Assembly: GCF_003581425.1 (NCBI RefSeq)
Contig: NZ_QXTG01000001.1
Location: forward strand, 992,001 to 1,056,000
DNA length: 64,000 nucleotides
Source: Amnibacterium setariae
Lineage (GTDB): Bacteria > Actinomycetota > Actinomycetes > Actinomycetales > Microbacteriaceae
Direction of reading: 5' to 3'
In this document: positions 48,273 through 56,886 of the stretch, in pieces
Layout: each line of letters opens with the position of its first letter
How positions within the stretch are numbered: the first letter of the stretch is position 1
The notes under the pieces: generated by a model
Told to the model about the DNA's origin: nothing
Seen by the model: the letters and a program-made list of their open reading frames with translations, nothing else
Databases searched by the model: none
Translations under genes and position numbers: made by a program

Positions 48273-48476
48273 TCAGAACCCGCCGCCGCCGAAGAAGCCG
48301 ACGTTGACGGTGTTCGAGGCGACGGCCCTGCCGATCAGGTCGGGCTCCGGCCCGTCGTCCTTCGCGGCCGTGTCGAAGTCGACGACCCCGTTGGTCTGGT
48401 CGAACGGCTTCTCGTCGCCCGCGACGAGCGGCACCCACGGCTTCGCCGCGGGCAGCCGGTGCTGCTTCCGGGACAC
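48273..48476 (-). CDS. Small acidic protein with glycine-rich tail, unknown
   Basis: A 67-residue protein, start GTG 48476 directly after GGAGGAG. It has WVPLVAGDEKPFDQTNGVVDFDTAAKD cut by no hydrophobic stretch, then DLIGRAVASNTVNVG and the terminal FFGGGGF. There is no signal peptide or cysteine. I do not recognise a family. A larger reading frame upstream in the same phase is not supported by any RBS. Confidence 0.6.
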   Translation of the reverse strand: MSRKQHRLPAAKPWVPLVAGDEKPFDQTNGVVDFDTAAKDDGPEPDLIGRAVASNTVNVGFFGGGGF

Positions 48477-48665
48477 GGTCTCCTCCTGCTGCTCCGTCGG
48501 CTCGGAGCGGTCGGCGGGAGCGCGGTCGGACCGGGTCGTGCGCGCAGCGTACGCCGGCCGCGGCTCCCCGGGTCGGCCCTGAGGCCGCCCGTCGACCTGC
48601 ACGGCACCTGGACGTGGACCGAGCGGGCGCGCTCCGGCGTGTCGGCGGGGTTGTACCGTCAGCGG

Positions 48666-48731
48666 GTGCGCCGCCGGAGGCCCGGGCTCCACGGCCGCGG
48701 GGTCATCGACCGGTGGCACCGGCAGGCGTGA
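48666..48731 (+). CDS. 21-residue arginine-rich small ORF, probably leaderless
   Basis: TACCGT (48654-48659) lies exactly 6 nt before GTG 48666, the spacing used by many genes here. The 21-residue product starts VRRRRPGLHGRG and stops 14 nt before the response-regulator ATG. It may be a leader peptide translated ahead of the two-component genes, or the hexamer may simply be their promoter. Confidence 0.3.
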   Translation: MRRRRPGLHGRGVIDRWHRQA

Positions 48732-48745
48732 GCCGAGGAGGAACG

Positions 48746-49408
48746 ATGGTCGCGGTCGGGCTGTGCGAGGACGACCCCCAGGTGCGCCGCGTCGTGGTCG
48801 AGGCGCTGGGGGCGGTCGACCTCGACGTCGTGGTCGCGCACCGCGCCGCGGAGGCGGTCCGCGAGTTCACGCCGGAGTCGGGGCTCCGCGCCCTCGTGCT
48901 CGACATCGGGCTGCCCGACGGGGACGGCCGCGACCTCTGCCAGGCGCTGCGCGCGAGCGGCGTCACGGCGCCGGTCCTCTTCCTCACCGCGCGCGGGGGC
49001 GTGCACGAGGTCGTCGCGGGCTTCGGCGCCGGCGGCGACGACTACCTCGTCAAGCCGTTCGCGGTCGCCGAGCTGCAGGCGCGGGTCACCGCGCTGGTGC
49101 GCCGGGCGCCCGCCCCCAGCACCGACGAGCGGACCCTCCGCCTCGACCCCGAGCGCTACTCCGTGCGGCACGGGGACGCGGAGGAGCGGCTCACGCCGAC
49201 GGAGTTCCGGCTGCTCGCGACCCTGCTCGCCCGGCCCGGCGAGGTCGTGCGCCGCCGGGAGCTGATCGCCGCCGCCTGGCCGGTCGGCGCGGTCGTGCAG
49301 GCGAACACGCTCGACTCGTACATGCGCCGGATCCGCCGGATCCTCGAGCAGGTCGGCTCGGAGGAGCGGCTGCACACCGCCCGCGGCGTCGGGTTCCGGC
49401 TGGGATGA
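48746..49408 (+). CDS. Two-component response regulator, OmpR/PhoB family
   Basis: A 220-residue regulator. Receiver: CEDD at 7-10, phospho-acceptor Asp53 in LVLDIGLPDGDG, and the conserved Lys in YLVKPF. The winged-helix output domain covers about 130-220 (LTPTEFRLLATLLARPGEVV, then SYMRRIRRIL). ATG 48746 follows GAGGAGG. It overlaps the kinase gene by ATGA. Target genes and signal are unknown. Confidence 0.94.
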   Translation: MVAVGLCEDDPQVRRVVVEALGAVDLDVVVAHRAAEAVREFTPESGLRALVLDIGLPDGDGRDLCQALRASGVTAPVLFLTARGGVHEVVAGFGAGGDDYLVKPFAVAELQARVTALVRRAPAPSTDERTLRLDPERYSVRHGDAEERLTPTEFRLLATLLARPGEVVRRRELIAAAWPVGAVVQANTLDSYMRRIRRILEQVGSEERLHTARGVGFRLG

Positions 49409-50721
49409 CCGACCCGCGGCCCCGGTCGAGCGCCTCCGTCCGCCGTCGGCTCACGGCCGCGACCGCGGCGATCAGCACGTTCGGCATGCTGGCGCTCATC
49501 GTGGTCGTGATGCTCGTCGCGTGGCGGACGACCGACCACGAGATGGACCAGGTGCTCGCCACCCGGCTCGCCGCGGCCCGCGGCGCCGTGGAGGTGCAGG
49601 ACGGCCGCGCCACGATCGACCCGCGCGACCCCTCCGCGGACACCTCCGCCTGGATCGCCGACGCGGACGGGCGCCTCATCGCCGGGCCCGCCGGGCCCGC
49701 GGAGCTCCGCAGCACGGTCCAGGCCCTCGCCCGGCACGGCCGCGGCACCGTCGAGGTGGGGGAGTGGCGCCTGCTGAGCGGTGCGATCCGGCCGGGGTCG
49801 GACCTCGGCCGCGTCGTCGTCGCCGTCGACACGGACCCGTACCGGTCGGGCCTCGGGCGCCTCATCGCCGCCTCCGTCATCACGGGCGTCGTCGTGGTCG
49901 CCGGGGTCACGCTGCTCGCCGGGCTCATCGTCCGGCGGGCGCTCGCCCCGGTCGCCGACATGGTCGCGACGGCCGACGCCTGGTCCCACGAGCGCCCCGA
50001 CCGGCGGTTCGGGCTCGGCCCGCCCCGGGACGAGATCACCGGGCTGGCCAGCGTGCTCGACGGCCTGCTCGACCGGGTCGACCGCGCCATCCGCACGGAG
50101 CAGCGGCTGACGGCGGAGGTCGCCCACGAGCTCCGGACGCCCCTCACGGTGATGCGGGGCGAGGCGGAGCTCGGCGCCGCGACCCCGCGCCTCCGCCGGG
50201 CCGAGCGCGAGCGGTTCGACCGGATCGTCGCCGCCGCCGACGACATGGGCTCCGCGATGACGACCCTGCTCGACGCCGCCCGCGGCTCCGGCTCCTCCGC
50301 GACCTCCGACATCGCGGCCGTGCTCGAGGCGCAGGCGGCCCGGAGCGGGCTCGCGCTGCCCGTTCGGGTGGAGGAGCCCGCGCCGGGGCTCGTCGCCGCC
50401 GCGCCCGCCGAGCTGCTCGGGCGGACGATCGCGCCCCTCGTCGACAACGCGGCCCGGCACGGGCGCACCGCCGTGCGGATCGGCGCCGACCGCCGGGGCG
50501 ACCGGATCGTGATCGCCGTCGAGGACGACGGCGACGGCGTGCCGGACGGCGTCGGCGACGTGTTCGAGCCCGGGGTGCGGGACGCGGGGAGCGAGGGCGC
50601 CGGCCTCGGCCTCGCGCTCGCCCGGCGGCTCGCGCGGTCCGTCGGCGGCGACGCCGTGCTGCTCTCCCGCGTCCCGGCGGTGTTCGCCGTCGAGGTCCCG
50701 GTCGCCGACTCCGCGCCCTGA
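49405..50721 (+). CDS. Two-component sensor histidine kinase
   Basis: A 438-residue kinase with two membrane segments (about 20-42 and 155-177) flanking an extracytoplasmic sensor of about 110 residues. A HAMP-like region follows, then His241 in EVAHELRTPLTVMRGE and an ATPase domain with LVDNAARHG (N box), VEDDGDGVPD (G1) and EGAGLGLALARR (G2). The ATG overlaps the regulator stop, so the two are co-translated. The signal is unknown. Confidence 0.93.
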   Translation: MTDPRPRSSASVRRRLTAATAAISTFGMLALIVVVMLVAWRTTDHEMDQVLATRLAAARGAVEVQDGRATIDPRDPSADTSAWIADADGRLIAGPAGPAELRSTVQALARHGRGTVEVGEWRLLSGAIRPGSDLGRVVVAVDTDPYRSGLGRLIAASVITGVVVVAGVTLLAGLIVRRALAPVADMVATADAWSHERPDRRFGLGPPRDEITGLASVLDGLLDRVDRAIRTEQRLTAEVAHELRTPLTVMRGEAELGAATPRLRRAERERFDRIVAAADDMGSAMTTLLDAARGSGSSATSDIAAVLEAQAARSGLALPVRVEEPAPGLVAAAPAELLGRTIAPLVDNAARHGRTAVRIGADRRGDRIVIAVEDDGDGVPDGVGDVFEPGVRDAGSEGAGLGLALARRLARSVGGDAVLLSRVPAVFAVEVPVADSAP

Positions 50722-50755
50722 CGGGGCGGCGCCGCGCTCGTGGCACGATCGGCGC

Positions 50756-51289
50756 ATGCCCGCCCGCACCCGCCCGATCGTGCTCGAGGACGCCCCGCGG
50801 ATCGCGGCGCTGCAGGCGGCGAACCGCGCCTTCCTCGCGCCGTGGGACGCGATCCGGCCCGACGTCTTCTACACCGTCCCGGGGCAGGAGACGGAGGTCC
50901 GGCGGCTGCTCCAGCGCCACGAGGAGGGCAGCGCCCTCGGGCACGCGATCCTCGACGACGACGGCGCGCTCGTCGGGGTCGTCCGGCTGACCGACGTGGT
51001 GCGCGGCGCCTTCGAGTCCTGCTCGATGGGGTACTGGGTGGCGCAGGAGGCGAACGGACGCGGGTACGCGTCGGAGGCGGTGGCGTCGATCACCGCCGTC
51101 GCGTTCGGCGAGCTCGGGCTGCACCGGGTCGAGGCGTCCACCCTGCTGCACAACGCGCGCTCGCAGCGGGTGCTGGCGAAGAACGGGTTCGAGCGGATCG
51201 GGACCGCGCCGCAGTACCTCCGGATCGCGGGGGAGTGGCAGGACCACGCCCTGTTCCAGCTGCTCGCGCCGGCGCGAGTCAGCCGGTGA
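50756..51289 (+). CDS. GNAT N-acetyltransferase (RimJ/RimL-like)
   Basis: A 177-residue acetyltransferase. GYWVAQEANGRGYASEAV is the acetyl-CoA binding motif (after Q/R-x-x-G), and HRVEASTLLHNARSQRVLAKNGF is the RimJ/L-type C-terminal signature. CACGAT lies 6 nt before ATG 50756 and no RBS is seen. It ends convergently, overlapping the kinase gene by 11 nt. It may modify ribosomal proteins or small amines. Confidence 0.88.
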   Translation: MPARTRPIVLEDAPRIAALQAANRAFLAPWDAIRPDVFYTVPGQETEVRRLLQRHEEGSALGHAILDDDGALVGVVRLTDVVRGAFESCSMGYWVAQEANGRGYASEAVASITAVAFGELGLHRVEASTLLHNARSQRVLAKNGFERIGTAPQYLRIAGEWQDHALFQLLAPARVSR

Positions 51290-51929
51290 CGACCACCGCG
51301 TCGGCCCGGTCGCGGCCCGGCTCGATCGCCTCGGCGTTCGGCAGGTCGACCGCCTCCACCCACGCGGCGGCCGCGGCCGGCGGCTTGCCGAAGGCGACGT
51401 GCCGCGCGACGAGCCGCGCCCGCCGCACGGCGAGCGGGGCGTCGGCGAACCACACCTCGTCCAGCAGGGCGGCCGCATCGCGCCACGGCGGGCCGTCGAC
51501 GAGGAGCCAGTTGCCCTCGGACACGACCAGGTCCACCTCCGGGCCGACGGCGATGCTGGCGGCGACCGGCTGCTCGAGCACCCGCTCGAACCCGGGCGCG
51601 TAGACGGGCTCGTCCGGCCGGTCGCGGAGCCGCTGCAGCAGGGCCCGGTAGCCCCAGCCGTCGAACGTGTCGAGCGCGCCCTTCCGATCGCGGCGGCCGA
51701 GGCGGTCGAGCTCGACGTCGGCGAGGTGGAAGCCGTCCATCGGCACGTGCGCCGCGCGGTAGCGGCCGTCGTCGCGGACCGCGGTCACGAGCCGCTCGGC
51801 GAGCGTCGTCTTGCCCGCGCCGGGCGCGCCCGCGATGCCGAGCAGCACCCGGCGTCGTCCCGAGGCGCTCGAGGGGTCGCCGCGCTCGAGCAGCCCGAGC
51901 ACCCGGCCCCGCGCCTCGTCGAAGTCCAC
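51279..51929 (-). CDS. P-loop nucleoside/pantothenate-kinase-like protein
   Basis: A 216-residue kinase. Walker A GAPGAGKT is at 34-41; HVPMDGFHLADVEL and DTFDGWGYRALLQRLR match the uridine kinase/PanK-like group that includes sugar kinases of FrcK type. VSEGNWLLVDGPPW is also typical. GTG 51929 has CAGAGT 6 nt upstream, so it may be leaderless. A perfect palindromic repeat lies beyond its promoter. Exact substrate unknown. Confidence 0.82.
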   Translation of the reverse strand: MDFDEARGRVLGLLERGDPSSASGRRRVLLGIAGAPGAGKTTLAERLVTAVRDDGRYRAAHVPMDGFHLADVELDRLGRRDRKGALDTFDGWGYRALLQRLRDRPDEPVYAPGFERVLEQPVAASIAVGPEVDLVVSEGNWLLVDGPPWRDAAALLDEVWFADAPLAVRRARLVARHVAFGKPPAAAAAWVEAVDLPNAEAIEPGRDRADAVVVTG

Positions 51930-51950
51930 CCCGCCACTCTGCCTCCCGAA

Positions 51951-52005
51951 GTGCTCACGCTTCTGGACGCCGCGTCGCCGCCGCGGCGTCCAGAAGCGTG
52001 AGCAC
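51951..52005. repeat. Perfect palindromic repeat, family C, copy 1
   Basis: Arms of 24 nt (51951-51974 and 51982-52005) pair without mismatch around a 7-nt loop. The arm reads GTGCTCACGCTTCTGGACGC then CGCG. The outer part matches copy 2 at 62175-62227, while the inner bases differ. Here it lies between two divergent genes, upstream of gabT. Confidence 0.9.
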
Positions 52006-52056
52006 CTCGGCGGTTCTCGCGGCTCGGGGTCGGGGCGGGTGCCTAGTTTGGGGGAC

Positions 52057-53436
52057 ATGAGCAGCGCAGAGGCCCGCACGTTCGCCGTCCCGCAGGAGCG
52101 GAAGGTGGTCACCGCCCTGCCCGGCCCGAACTCGCTCGCGCTGCAGGCCCGCCGCCTCGCCTCCGTCAGCCGCGGCGCGGGCACGCTCGCGAACATCTAC
52201 ATGGACCACGGCGCCGGCGCGATCCTCGTCGACGTCGACGGCAACCGGCTGATCGACCTGGGCTGCGGCATCGGTGTCACGACGATCGGCCACGCGCACC
52301 CGGCCGTCGCCGCCGCGGTCGCCGAGCAGGCCGCGAAGCTCACCCACACGCTCTTCACCGTGACCCCGTACGAGAACTACGTGCGGGTCGCGGAGAAGCT
52401 CGCCGAGATCACGCCGGGCGACTTCGAGAAGCACTCGATCCTCGTGAACTCCGGCGCGGAGGCGGTCGAGAACGCCGCGAAGATCGCGCGGCGCTTCACG
52501 GGCCGCCGGGCGCTCGTCGTGCTCGACCACGCCTTCCACGGCCGCACGAACATGACCATGGCGATGACCTACCGCCCCTGGCCGGAGCGCGAGGGCATGG
52601 GGCCCTTCCCCGGCGAGATCTACTCCGTGCCGATCAGCTACCCCTTCCGCGACGGCCTCACCGGCGAGGAGGCCGCCGAGCGGACCATCGACTACATCGA
52701 GACCCACATCGGGGCGCGCGAGGTCGCCGCGTTCTTCGCCGAGCCCATCCAGGGCGACGGCGGCATCGTCATCCCCGCGCCCGGCTACTTCGCCCGCATC
52801 GCCGAGTACTGCCGCGACAACGGCATCGTGTTCGTCGCCGACGAGATCCAGGCCGGCATCGCGCGGACCGGCACGTGGTACTCGATCGAGCACCACGGCG
52901 ACGTCGTGCCCGACCTCATCACCTCCGCGAAGGGCATCGCGGGCGGCATGCCGCTCGCCGCGGTCACCGGCCGCGCGGAGATCATGGACGCCGTCCAGCC
53001 CGGCGGCATCGGCGGCACCTTCGGCGGCAACCCGGTCTCGACGGCGGCGGCGCTCGCCGTCTTCGACCTGATCGAGCGGGAGGACCTGCTCGGCGAGGCG
53101 CAGCGCGTGGAGCGCGCGATCGTCGACCGCTTCAGCGGCTGGGTGGACAGGTACGACGTCGTCGGCGAGGTGCGCGGCAAGGGCGCCATGTTCGGCGTCG
53201 AGCTCGTCGAGCCCGGCACCCGCAAGCCGAACCCGGCGCTGCTCAAGCACGTGCTGAAGTACGCGACCGAGCACGGCGTGATCCCGCTCGACGCGGGCAG
53301 CTGGGACAGCGTCCTCCGCCTCCTGCCCTCCGTCGTGATCTCCGAGGCGCTGCTCGATGACGCGGCCGGTGTGCTCGAGGAGGCGATCGAGTCGTTCCAG
53401 GGCGTCGGCGAGACGGGCATCGTCCCCGCCAGCTGA
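52057..53436 (+). CDS. gabT: Class III aminotransferase, probably 4-aminobutyrate aminotransferase
   Basis: A 459-residue PLP enzyme. The Schiff-base lysine is Lys292 in TSAKGIAGGMPL; VADEIQAGIARTG holds the cofactor aspartate, and NSGAEAVENAAKIAR the phosphate contact. Overall layout fits GabT. TAGTTT ends 7 nt before ATG 52057 with no clear RBS, so a leaderless start is likely. No succinate-semialdehyde dehydrogenase gene is adjacent. Related omega-amino acid transaminases remain possible. Confidence 0.85.
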   Translation: MSSAEARTFAVPQERKVVTALPGPNSLALQARRLASVSRGAGTLANIYMDHGAGAILVDVDGNRLIDLGCGIGVTTIGHAHPAVAAAVAEQAAKLTHTLFTVTPYENYVRVAEKLAEITPGDFEKHSILVNSGAEAVENAAKIARRFTGRRALVVLDHAFHGRTNMTMAMTYRPWPEREGMGPFPGEIYSVPISYPFRDGLTGEEAAERTIDYIETHIGAREVAAFFAEPIQGDGGIVIPAPGYFARIAEYCRDNGIVFVADEIQAGIARTGTWYSIEHHGDVVPDLITSAKGIAGGMPLAAVTGRAEIMDAVQPGGIGGTFGGNPVSTAAALAVFDLIEREDLLGEAQRVERAIVDRFSGWVDRYDVVGEVRGKGAMFGVELVEPGTRKPNPALLKHVLKYATEHGVIPLDAGSWDSVLRLLPSVVISEALLDDAAGVLEEAIESFQGVGETGIVPAS

Positions 53437-53455
53437 GCGCAGGGCTGCCCCCGGT

Positions 53456-53537
53456 GATCGAGGTGCGAGCGGAGCGAGCCTCGAGATCACGCACTGCGGG
53501 TGGTCGCGAGGCTCGCTGGCGCTCGCACCTCGACCAG
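53456..53537. repeat. Intergenic repeat, family A, inverted pair
   Basis: The arm 53456-53488 (GATCGAGGTGCGAGCG onward) faces 53502-53537 (GGTCGCGAGGCTCGCTGG onward), nearly identical to the pair at 16548-16630, with a different 13-nt centre. It opens the 300-nt gap after gabT. Confidence 0.8.
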
Positions 53538-53684
53538 CGGGTGTGCCCGACGAGCGGGAAGACCGAACCAGCGGGGGAGCGCGCCCGCGGAGGCGACCTC
53601 GGGGCGGCTGAGAGCGGGCCGTGACCAGGGCTTCCTGCAGCGCGCATGAACGGGTGCCGAAGTCACGGCAGAGGCGCAGCCGCT

Positions 53685-53706
53685 GTTCACCCGGAGGTCG
53701 CCCGCC
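53685..53706 (+). promoter_or_regulatory. PHO-box-like direct repeat before the phosphoesterase
   Basis: GTTCACCCGGA (53685-53695) and GGTCGCCCGCC (53696-53706) form two adjacent 11-nt units of the kind bound by PhoP in actinomycetes. They lie 30 nt before the phosphoesterase start. The rest of the gap shows nothing else I can name. Confidence 0.45.
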
Positions 53707-53736
53707 ACGCCCGGCTCCGGTGATGGTCTCGGGGAT

Positions 53737-55332
53737 GTGACACCCACCCCTCGCCGCCGCCTCCGGCGCGCGCTGATCGCCCTCCTCGCGGCCGCCGTGC
53801 CGCTCGTCGCGCTCACGGGCGCGGCGCTCGCCCCCGCGCACGGCGGCCATGCCACCGCGTACGCCCCGCCGAAGATCAAGCACGTGTGGCTGATCGTCCT
53901 CGAGAACAAGTCCTACGAGGCGTCCTTCACCGGGCTCAACAAGAACTCCTACCTCTGGAAGACCCTGCCGACGTACGGCGCGCTCCTGCGCCAGTACTAC
54001 GGCACCGGGCACTTCAGCGAGGACAACTACCTGTCGCTCGCCTCCGGCCAGGCGCCGTCGCCCGGCCCGCAGGCCGACTGCCCGATCTACAACCCGACCG
54101 GCCCCCTGCAGAGGGTCGCCGACGGGCAGTACAAGATCCTGCAGGACACGGCGAAGGCCGACGGCACCTACTTCAACGGCTCGAAGCAGCCCGGGTGCGT
54201 GTTCGGCAAGCAGGTGCCGACGCTGTTCGACCAGCTCGACGCGAGGCACGTCTCGTGGAAGGGCTACATGCAGGACATGGGCGACGACCCGTCCCGCGAG
54301 CAGACCACGTGCGGCGCGCCGGTCGGCGGCGTCTCCGCGACGACGGTCGACCCGGGCGGAGCCGAGGGTCCGTACGCGGCGCCCGGCTCGCTGCAGAGCC
54401 CGACGAAGACGGTCGACGACCAGTACGTGCCGAAGCACAACCCGTTCCCGTGGTTCGGCTCGCTGCTGTCGAACGGCGACTGCGCGAAGAAGGTGGTGCC
54501 GCTCGTGCGGAACCTGCAGCACGACCTCGCGCACGAGTCCTCGACGCCCGCGTTCTCGTGGATCACGCCGAACAACTGCTCCGACGCGCACGACGCGACC
54601 TGCAAGGGCGACAACCTCTCGGGCGGGTCGAACGCGCTCACCGGCGCGAAGAGGACCCCGGCGAACACGCAGGGCGGGCTCTACGCGGCCGACCTGTTCC
54701 TGCAGCAGGTCGTCCCCGCGATCATGCGGTCGAAGGCGTACCAGGACGGCGGCCTCATCGACGTGACGTTCGACGAGGGCTTCCCGCCCTACGCCTCCTA
54801 CGGCAACTCGATCGCGGACAAGCACTACGCGGCCGACGCCGGGCTCGGCACCATCACCGGCGCCGCGAACAGCGCGCTGAACGGCACGAGCGTCGAGGCC
54901 CAGGCGAACACGGCCCAGTCCGTGGTCGGCTGCTGCAACGAGCTGCCCGGCCCGAACACGACGCAGCCCGGCGACAACGCGTTCAACCAGGACACGACGC
55001 CCGGCGGCGGCATCACCGGCTCGGTGCTGCTCAGCCCGTACATCACGCCCGGCTCCGTCACCGACCAGCCGTACAACCACTACAGCTGGCTGCGGTCGAT
55101 GGAGGACCTGTTCGGCGTCCGCTCCGGCGGCACCGACGGGCACGGGCACATCGGGTACGCGGCGGCCGACGGCCTCCGCCCGTTCGGTCCGGACGTCTAC
55201 AACAACCCGTCCGGCCGCCTGTTGAAGCCGAAGCCGGCGGGCGAGGGCGGCGTCTACACCGCGGTCGCGACGCTGACCCGCACGGAACGGCCCGTGTCCC
55301 GCGCCCCGATCACGCAGGGGGACGGCGAGTGA
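53737..55332 (+). CDS. Secreted phosphoesterase family protein (AcpA/phospholipase C-like)
   Basis: A 531-residue exported protein from GTG 53737. The N-terminus has RRRLRRALIALLAAAV and a signal cleavage near residue 30-35. KHVWLIVLENKSYEASF and the later YNHYSWLRSMEDLFG are hallmarks of the phosphoesterase family (Pfam phosphoesterase/AcpA). SEDNYLSLASGQ and VTFDEGF carry further metal and active residues. Even cysteines suggest disulfides. Its stop overlaps the following lipoprotein start (GTGA). It probably scavenges phosphate. Confidence 0.9.
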   Translation: MTPTPRRRLRRALIALLAAAVPLVALTGAALAPAHGGHATAYAPPKIKHVWLIVLENKSYEASFTGLNKNSYLWKTLPTYGALLRQYYGTGHFSEDNYLSLASGQAPSPGPQADCPIYNPTGPLQRVADGQYKILQDTAKADGTYFNGSKQPGCVFGKQVPTLFDQLDARHVSWKGYMQDMGDDPSREQTTCGAPVGGVSATTVDPGGAEGPYAAPGSLQSPTKTVDDQYVPKHNPFPWFGSLLSNGDCAKKVVPLVRNLQHDLAHESSTPAFSWITPNNCSDAHDATCKGDNLSGGSNALTGAKRTPANTQGGLYAADLFLQQVVPAIMRSKAYQDGGLIDVTFDEGFPPYASYGNSIADKHYAADAGLGTITGAANSALNGTSVEAQANTAQSVVGCCNELPGPNTTQPGDNAFNQDTTPGGGITGSVLLSPYITPGSVTDQPYNHYSWLRSMEDLFGVRSGGTDGHGHIGYAAADGLRPFGPDVYNNPSGRLLKPKPAGEGGVYTAVATLTRTERPVSRAPITQGDGE

Positions 55333-55889
55333 GGCGGATCCGCCTCGCGGCGGGCGCGGCGGCTGCGGCCGTCGCGCTCGCCGCGCTCACCGCCTGCAGC
55401 GCTCCCGCTGCCGCCCCGACGGCGCACGCCGCGCACGCCGGCAGCTACCCGGTCGCCGTCGCGGGCGCGGACGTGACGCGCACGCAGTCCGTGTCGGCGG
55501 GCGGCTACGCGCTCGTCGCCGCCGGCGATCCGGTGCGCGTCCACCTGCAGGGCGCCGACCTGCTCGTCACCGTCGCCGGCCCGGACGTGGACGTGCCGCA
55601 GCCGAAGCCGGGCGAGCCGATCAGCGCGCCGAGCGCGCCCGGCGTGCTCACCGTGACGGCCGCGGCGACCCGGGGCAGCGCCCGGCTCGCGAGCGACCAG
55701 TTCCTCGGCCTGAACGAGGAGCAGTCGAAGTTCGTCCTCGGCACCGACCGGCGCTCCGGCGTCGTGCGGCCGGGTCACCCGGTGACGCTGCACCTGCACG
55801 CGCGGTTCGCCTCCGGGCACACCACGCTCACCTGGCAGCCGCTCGGGAAGCCCCTCATCACCTGGGACTTCACCATCGAGATCGACTGA
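55329..55889 (+). CDS. Lipoprotein, partner of the phosphoesterase
   Basis: A 186-residue lipoprotein with lipobox ALTAC (Cys23) and a beta-rich mature part (SYPVAVAGADVTRTQSV, FLGLNEEQSKFVLGTDRRSG, TLTWQPLGKPLITWDF). GTG 55329 overlaps the phosphoesterase stop, so translation is coupled and a joint surface role is likely. No family recognised. Confidence 0.75.
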   Translation: MRRIRLAAGAAAAAVALAALTACSAPAAAPTAHAAHAGSYPVAVAGADVTRTQSVSAGGYALVAAGDPVRVHLQGADLLVTVAGPDVDVPQPKPGEPISAPSAPGVLTVTAAATRGSARLASDQFLGLNEEQSKFVLGTDRRSGVVRPGHPVTLHLHARFASGHTTLTWQPLGKPLITWDFTIEID

Positions 55890-55930
55890 CCGCGCCCGCG
55901 GCTCCCGCCCCGGGCTCCGCTCCGGCCCGG

Positions 55931-55949
55931 TCGCACCTCGACCAGCAGG
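55931..55949. repeat. Family A repeat fragment
   Basis: TCGCACCTCGACCAGCAGG matches the distal end of the family A unit. It lies between two convergent genes. Confidence 0.5.
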
Positions 55950-55954
55950 ACGGG

Positions 55955-56797
55955 TCAGGGGCGGGAGAGCGCGCCGAGGGTCGTGCCCGCGCGGTCGAAC
56001 AGGGTGAGCACGCCGTCGGCGATGCGGAACGAGGCGGCCCGGGCGATGCCCGTGATCGCGCCGGCCCGCACGGGCGGCGCGCCGTCGAAGACCGGGCAGC
56101 CGCGGATCGGCGTCGCCGTCCGCAGCACGAGCAGCCGGCCGCCGGGGAGCACGCGGTAGGCGCCCCGGCTGCCGATCGCGCCCGAGCGGCAGTCGGCGGT
56201 CGCGACCCACGTGCCGTTCGTGAACGTGATCGCGGCCTTCGCCTGCCCGGCGACGACCCACCGGCCCTCGAGCGCCGACGCGGGCCGGTCGACCACCCCC
56301 GAGCGCGGCGCGGCCGTCTCGAGCAGCGTCGTCGGCGTCGTGGGTGCCGGCGATGCCGACCCCGTCGGGTCGAGGCGGGCGGTGACGCGGCCGCTCGCAT
56401 CGGCCAGCGCCCAGCCGTCGCCGTCGCGCGCCACCCGGGTCGCCTCCGTGAGCCAGGCGGCGGGCGCCCCGCCGGCCAGGGAGGCGGACGCGGGCGCGAC
56501 GAGGACCTCGTCGCCCTGCGCCGTCCACGCGGCGGTCGACGACCGGTCGCCGGCGGTGACCGTGACGCTCGTCCCGTCGAAGCGGACGGTCTCGCCGTCG
56601 ACCTCCCGCACCCGCCACGTGGTGCCCGCCAGGTCCGCGGCCGCGCCGGAGGCCGCCGGCGATGCGGCGGTCGTCGGCCCCGCGGAGGAGGGCGCGCCGG
56701 CCGACGCGGGCGTCGCGACACCGCCGGCCGACGCGCAGCCGGTGAGCGGGAGCACGGCGAGGCAGGCCGCGGCGAGGGCGACGGCAGGGATCCGCAT
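55955..56797 (-). CDS. META/HslJ-like lipoprotein
   Basis: A 280-residue lipoprotein with lipobox LPLTGC (Cys21) and an Ala/Ser/Pro linker. Two META-like domains are suggested: one opening LAGTTWRVREVDGE near 56 and a second opening LEGRWVVAGQAKAAITF near 175 and including WVATADCRSG. GACACT lies 7 nt before ATG 56797. Function unknown; similar lipoproteins occur with stress or metal genes. It is divergent from csoR. Confidence 0.72.
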   Translation of the reverse strand: MRIPAVALAAACLAVLPLTGCASAGGVATPASAGAPSSAGPTTAASPAASGAAADLAGTTWRVREVDGETVRFDGTSVTVTAGDRSSTAAWTAQGDEVLVAPASASLAGGAPAAWLTEATRVARDGDGWALADASGRVTARLDPTGSASPAPTTPTTLLETAAPRSGVVDRPASALEGRWVVAGQAKAAITFTNGTWVATADCRSGAIGSRGAYRVLPGGRLLVLRTATPIRGCPVFDGAPPVRAGAITGIARAASFRIADGVLTLFDRAGTTLGALSRP

Positions 56798-56861
56798 GAC
56801 CGGCAGTGTCCTCCCGGTGCCCGACCCTCTCGTGCCCGTCGCGCCGGCGCGCGGACGTCCA

Positions 56862-56876
56862 TACCCCCACCGGGTA
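56862..56876. promoter_or_regulatory. CsoR operator overlapping the csoR promoter
   Basis: TACCCCCACCGGGTA is a CsoR-type inverted repeat (TACCC/GGGTA). Its right end overlaps TACCAT (56875-56880), the -10-like hexamer 6 nt before the csoR ATG. This supports copper-relieved self-repression of the csoR-copZ-copA unit. Confidence 0.7.
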
Positions 56877-56886
56877 CCATCGCAGT

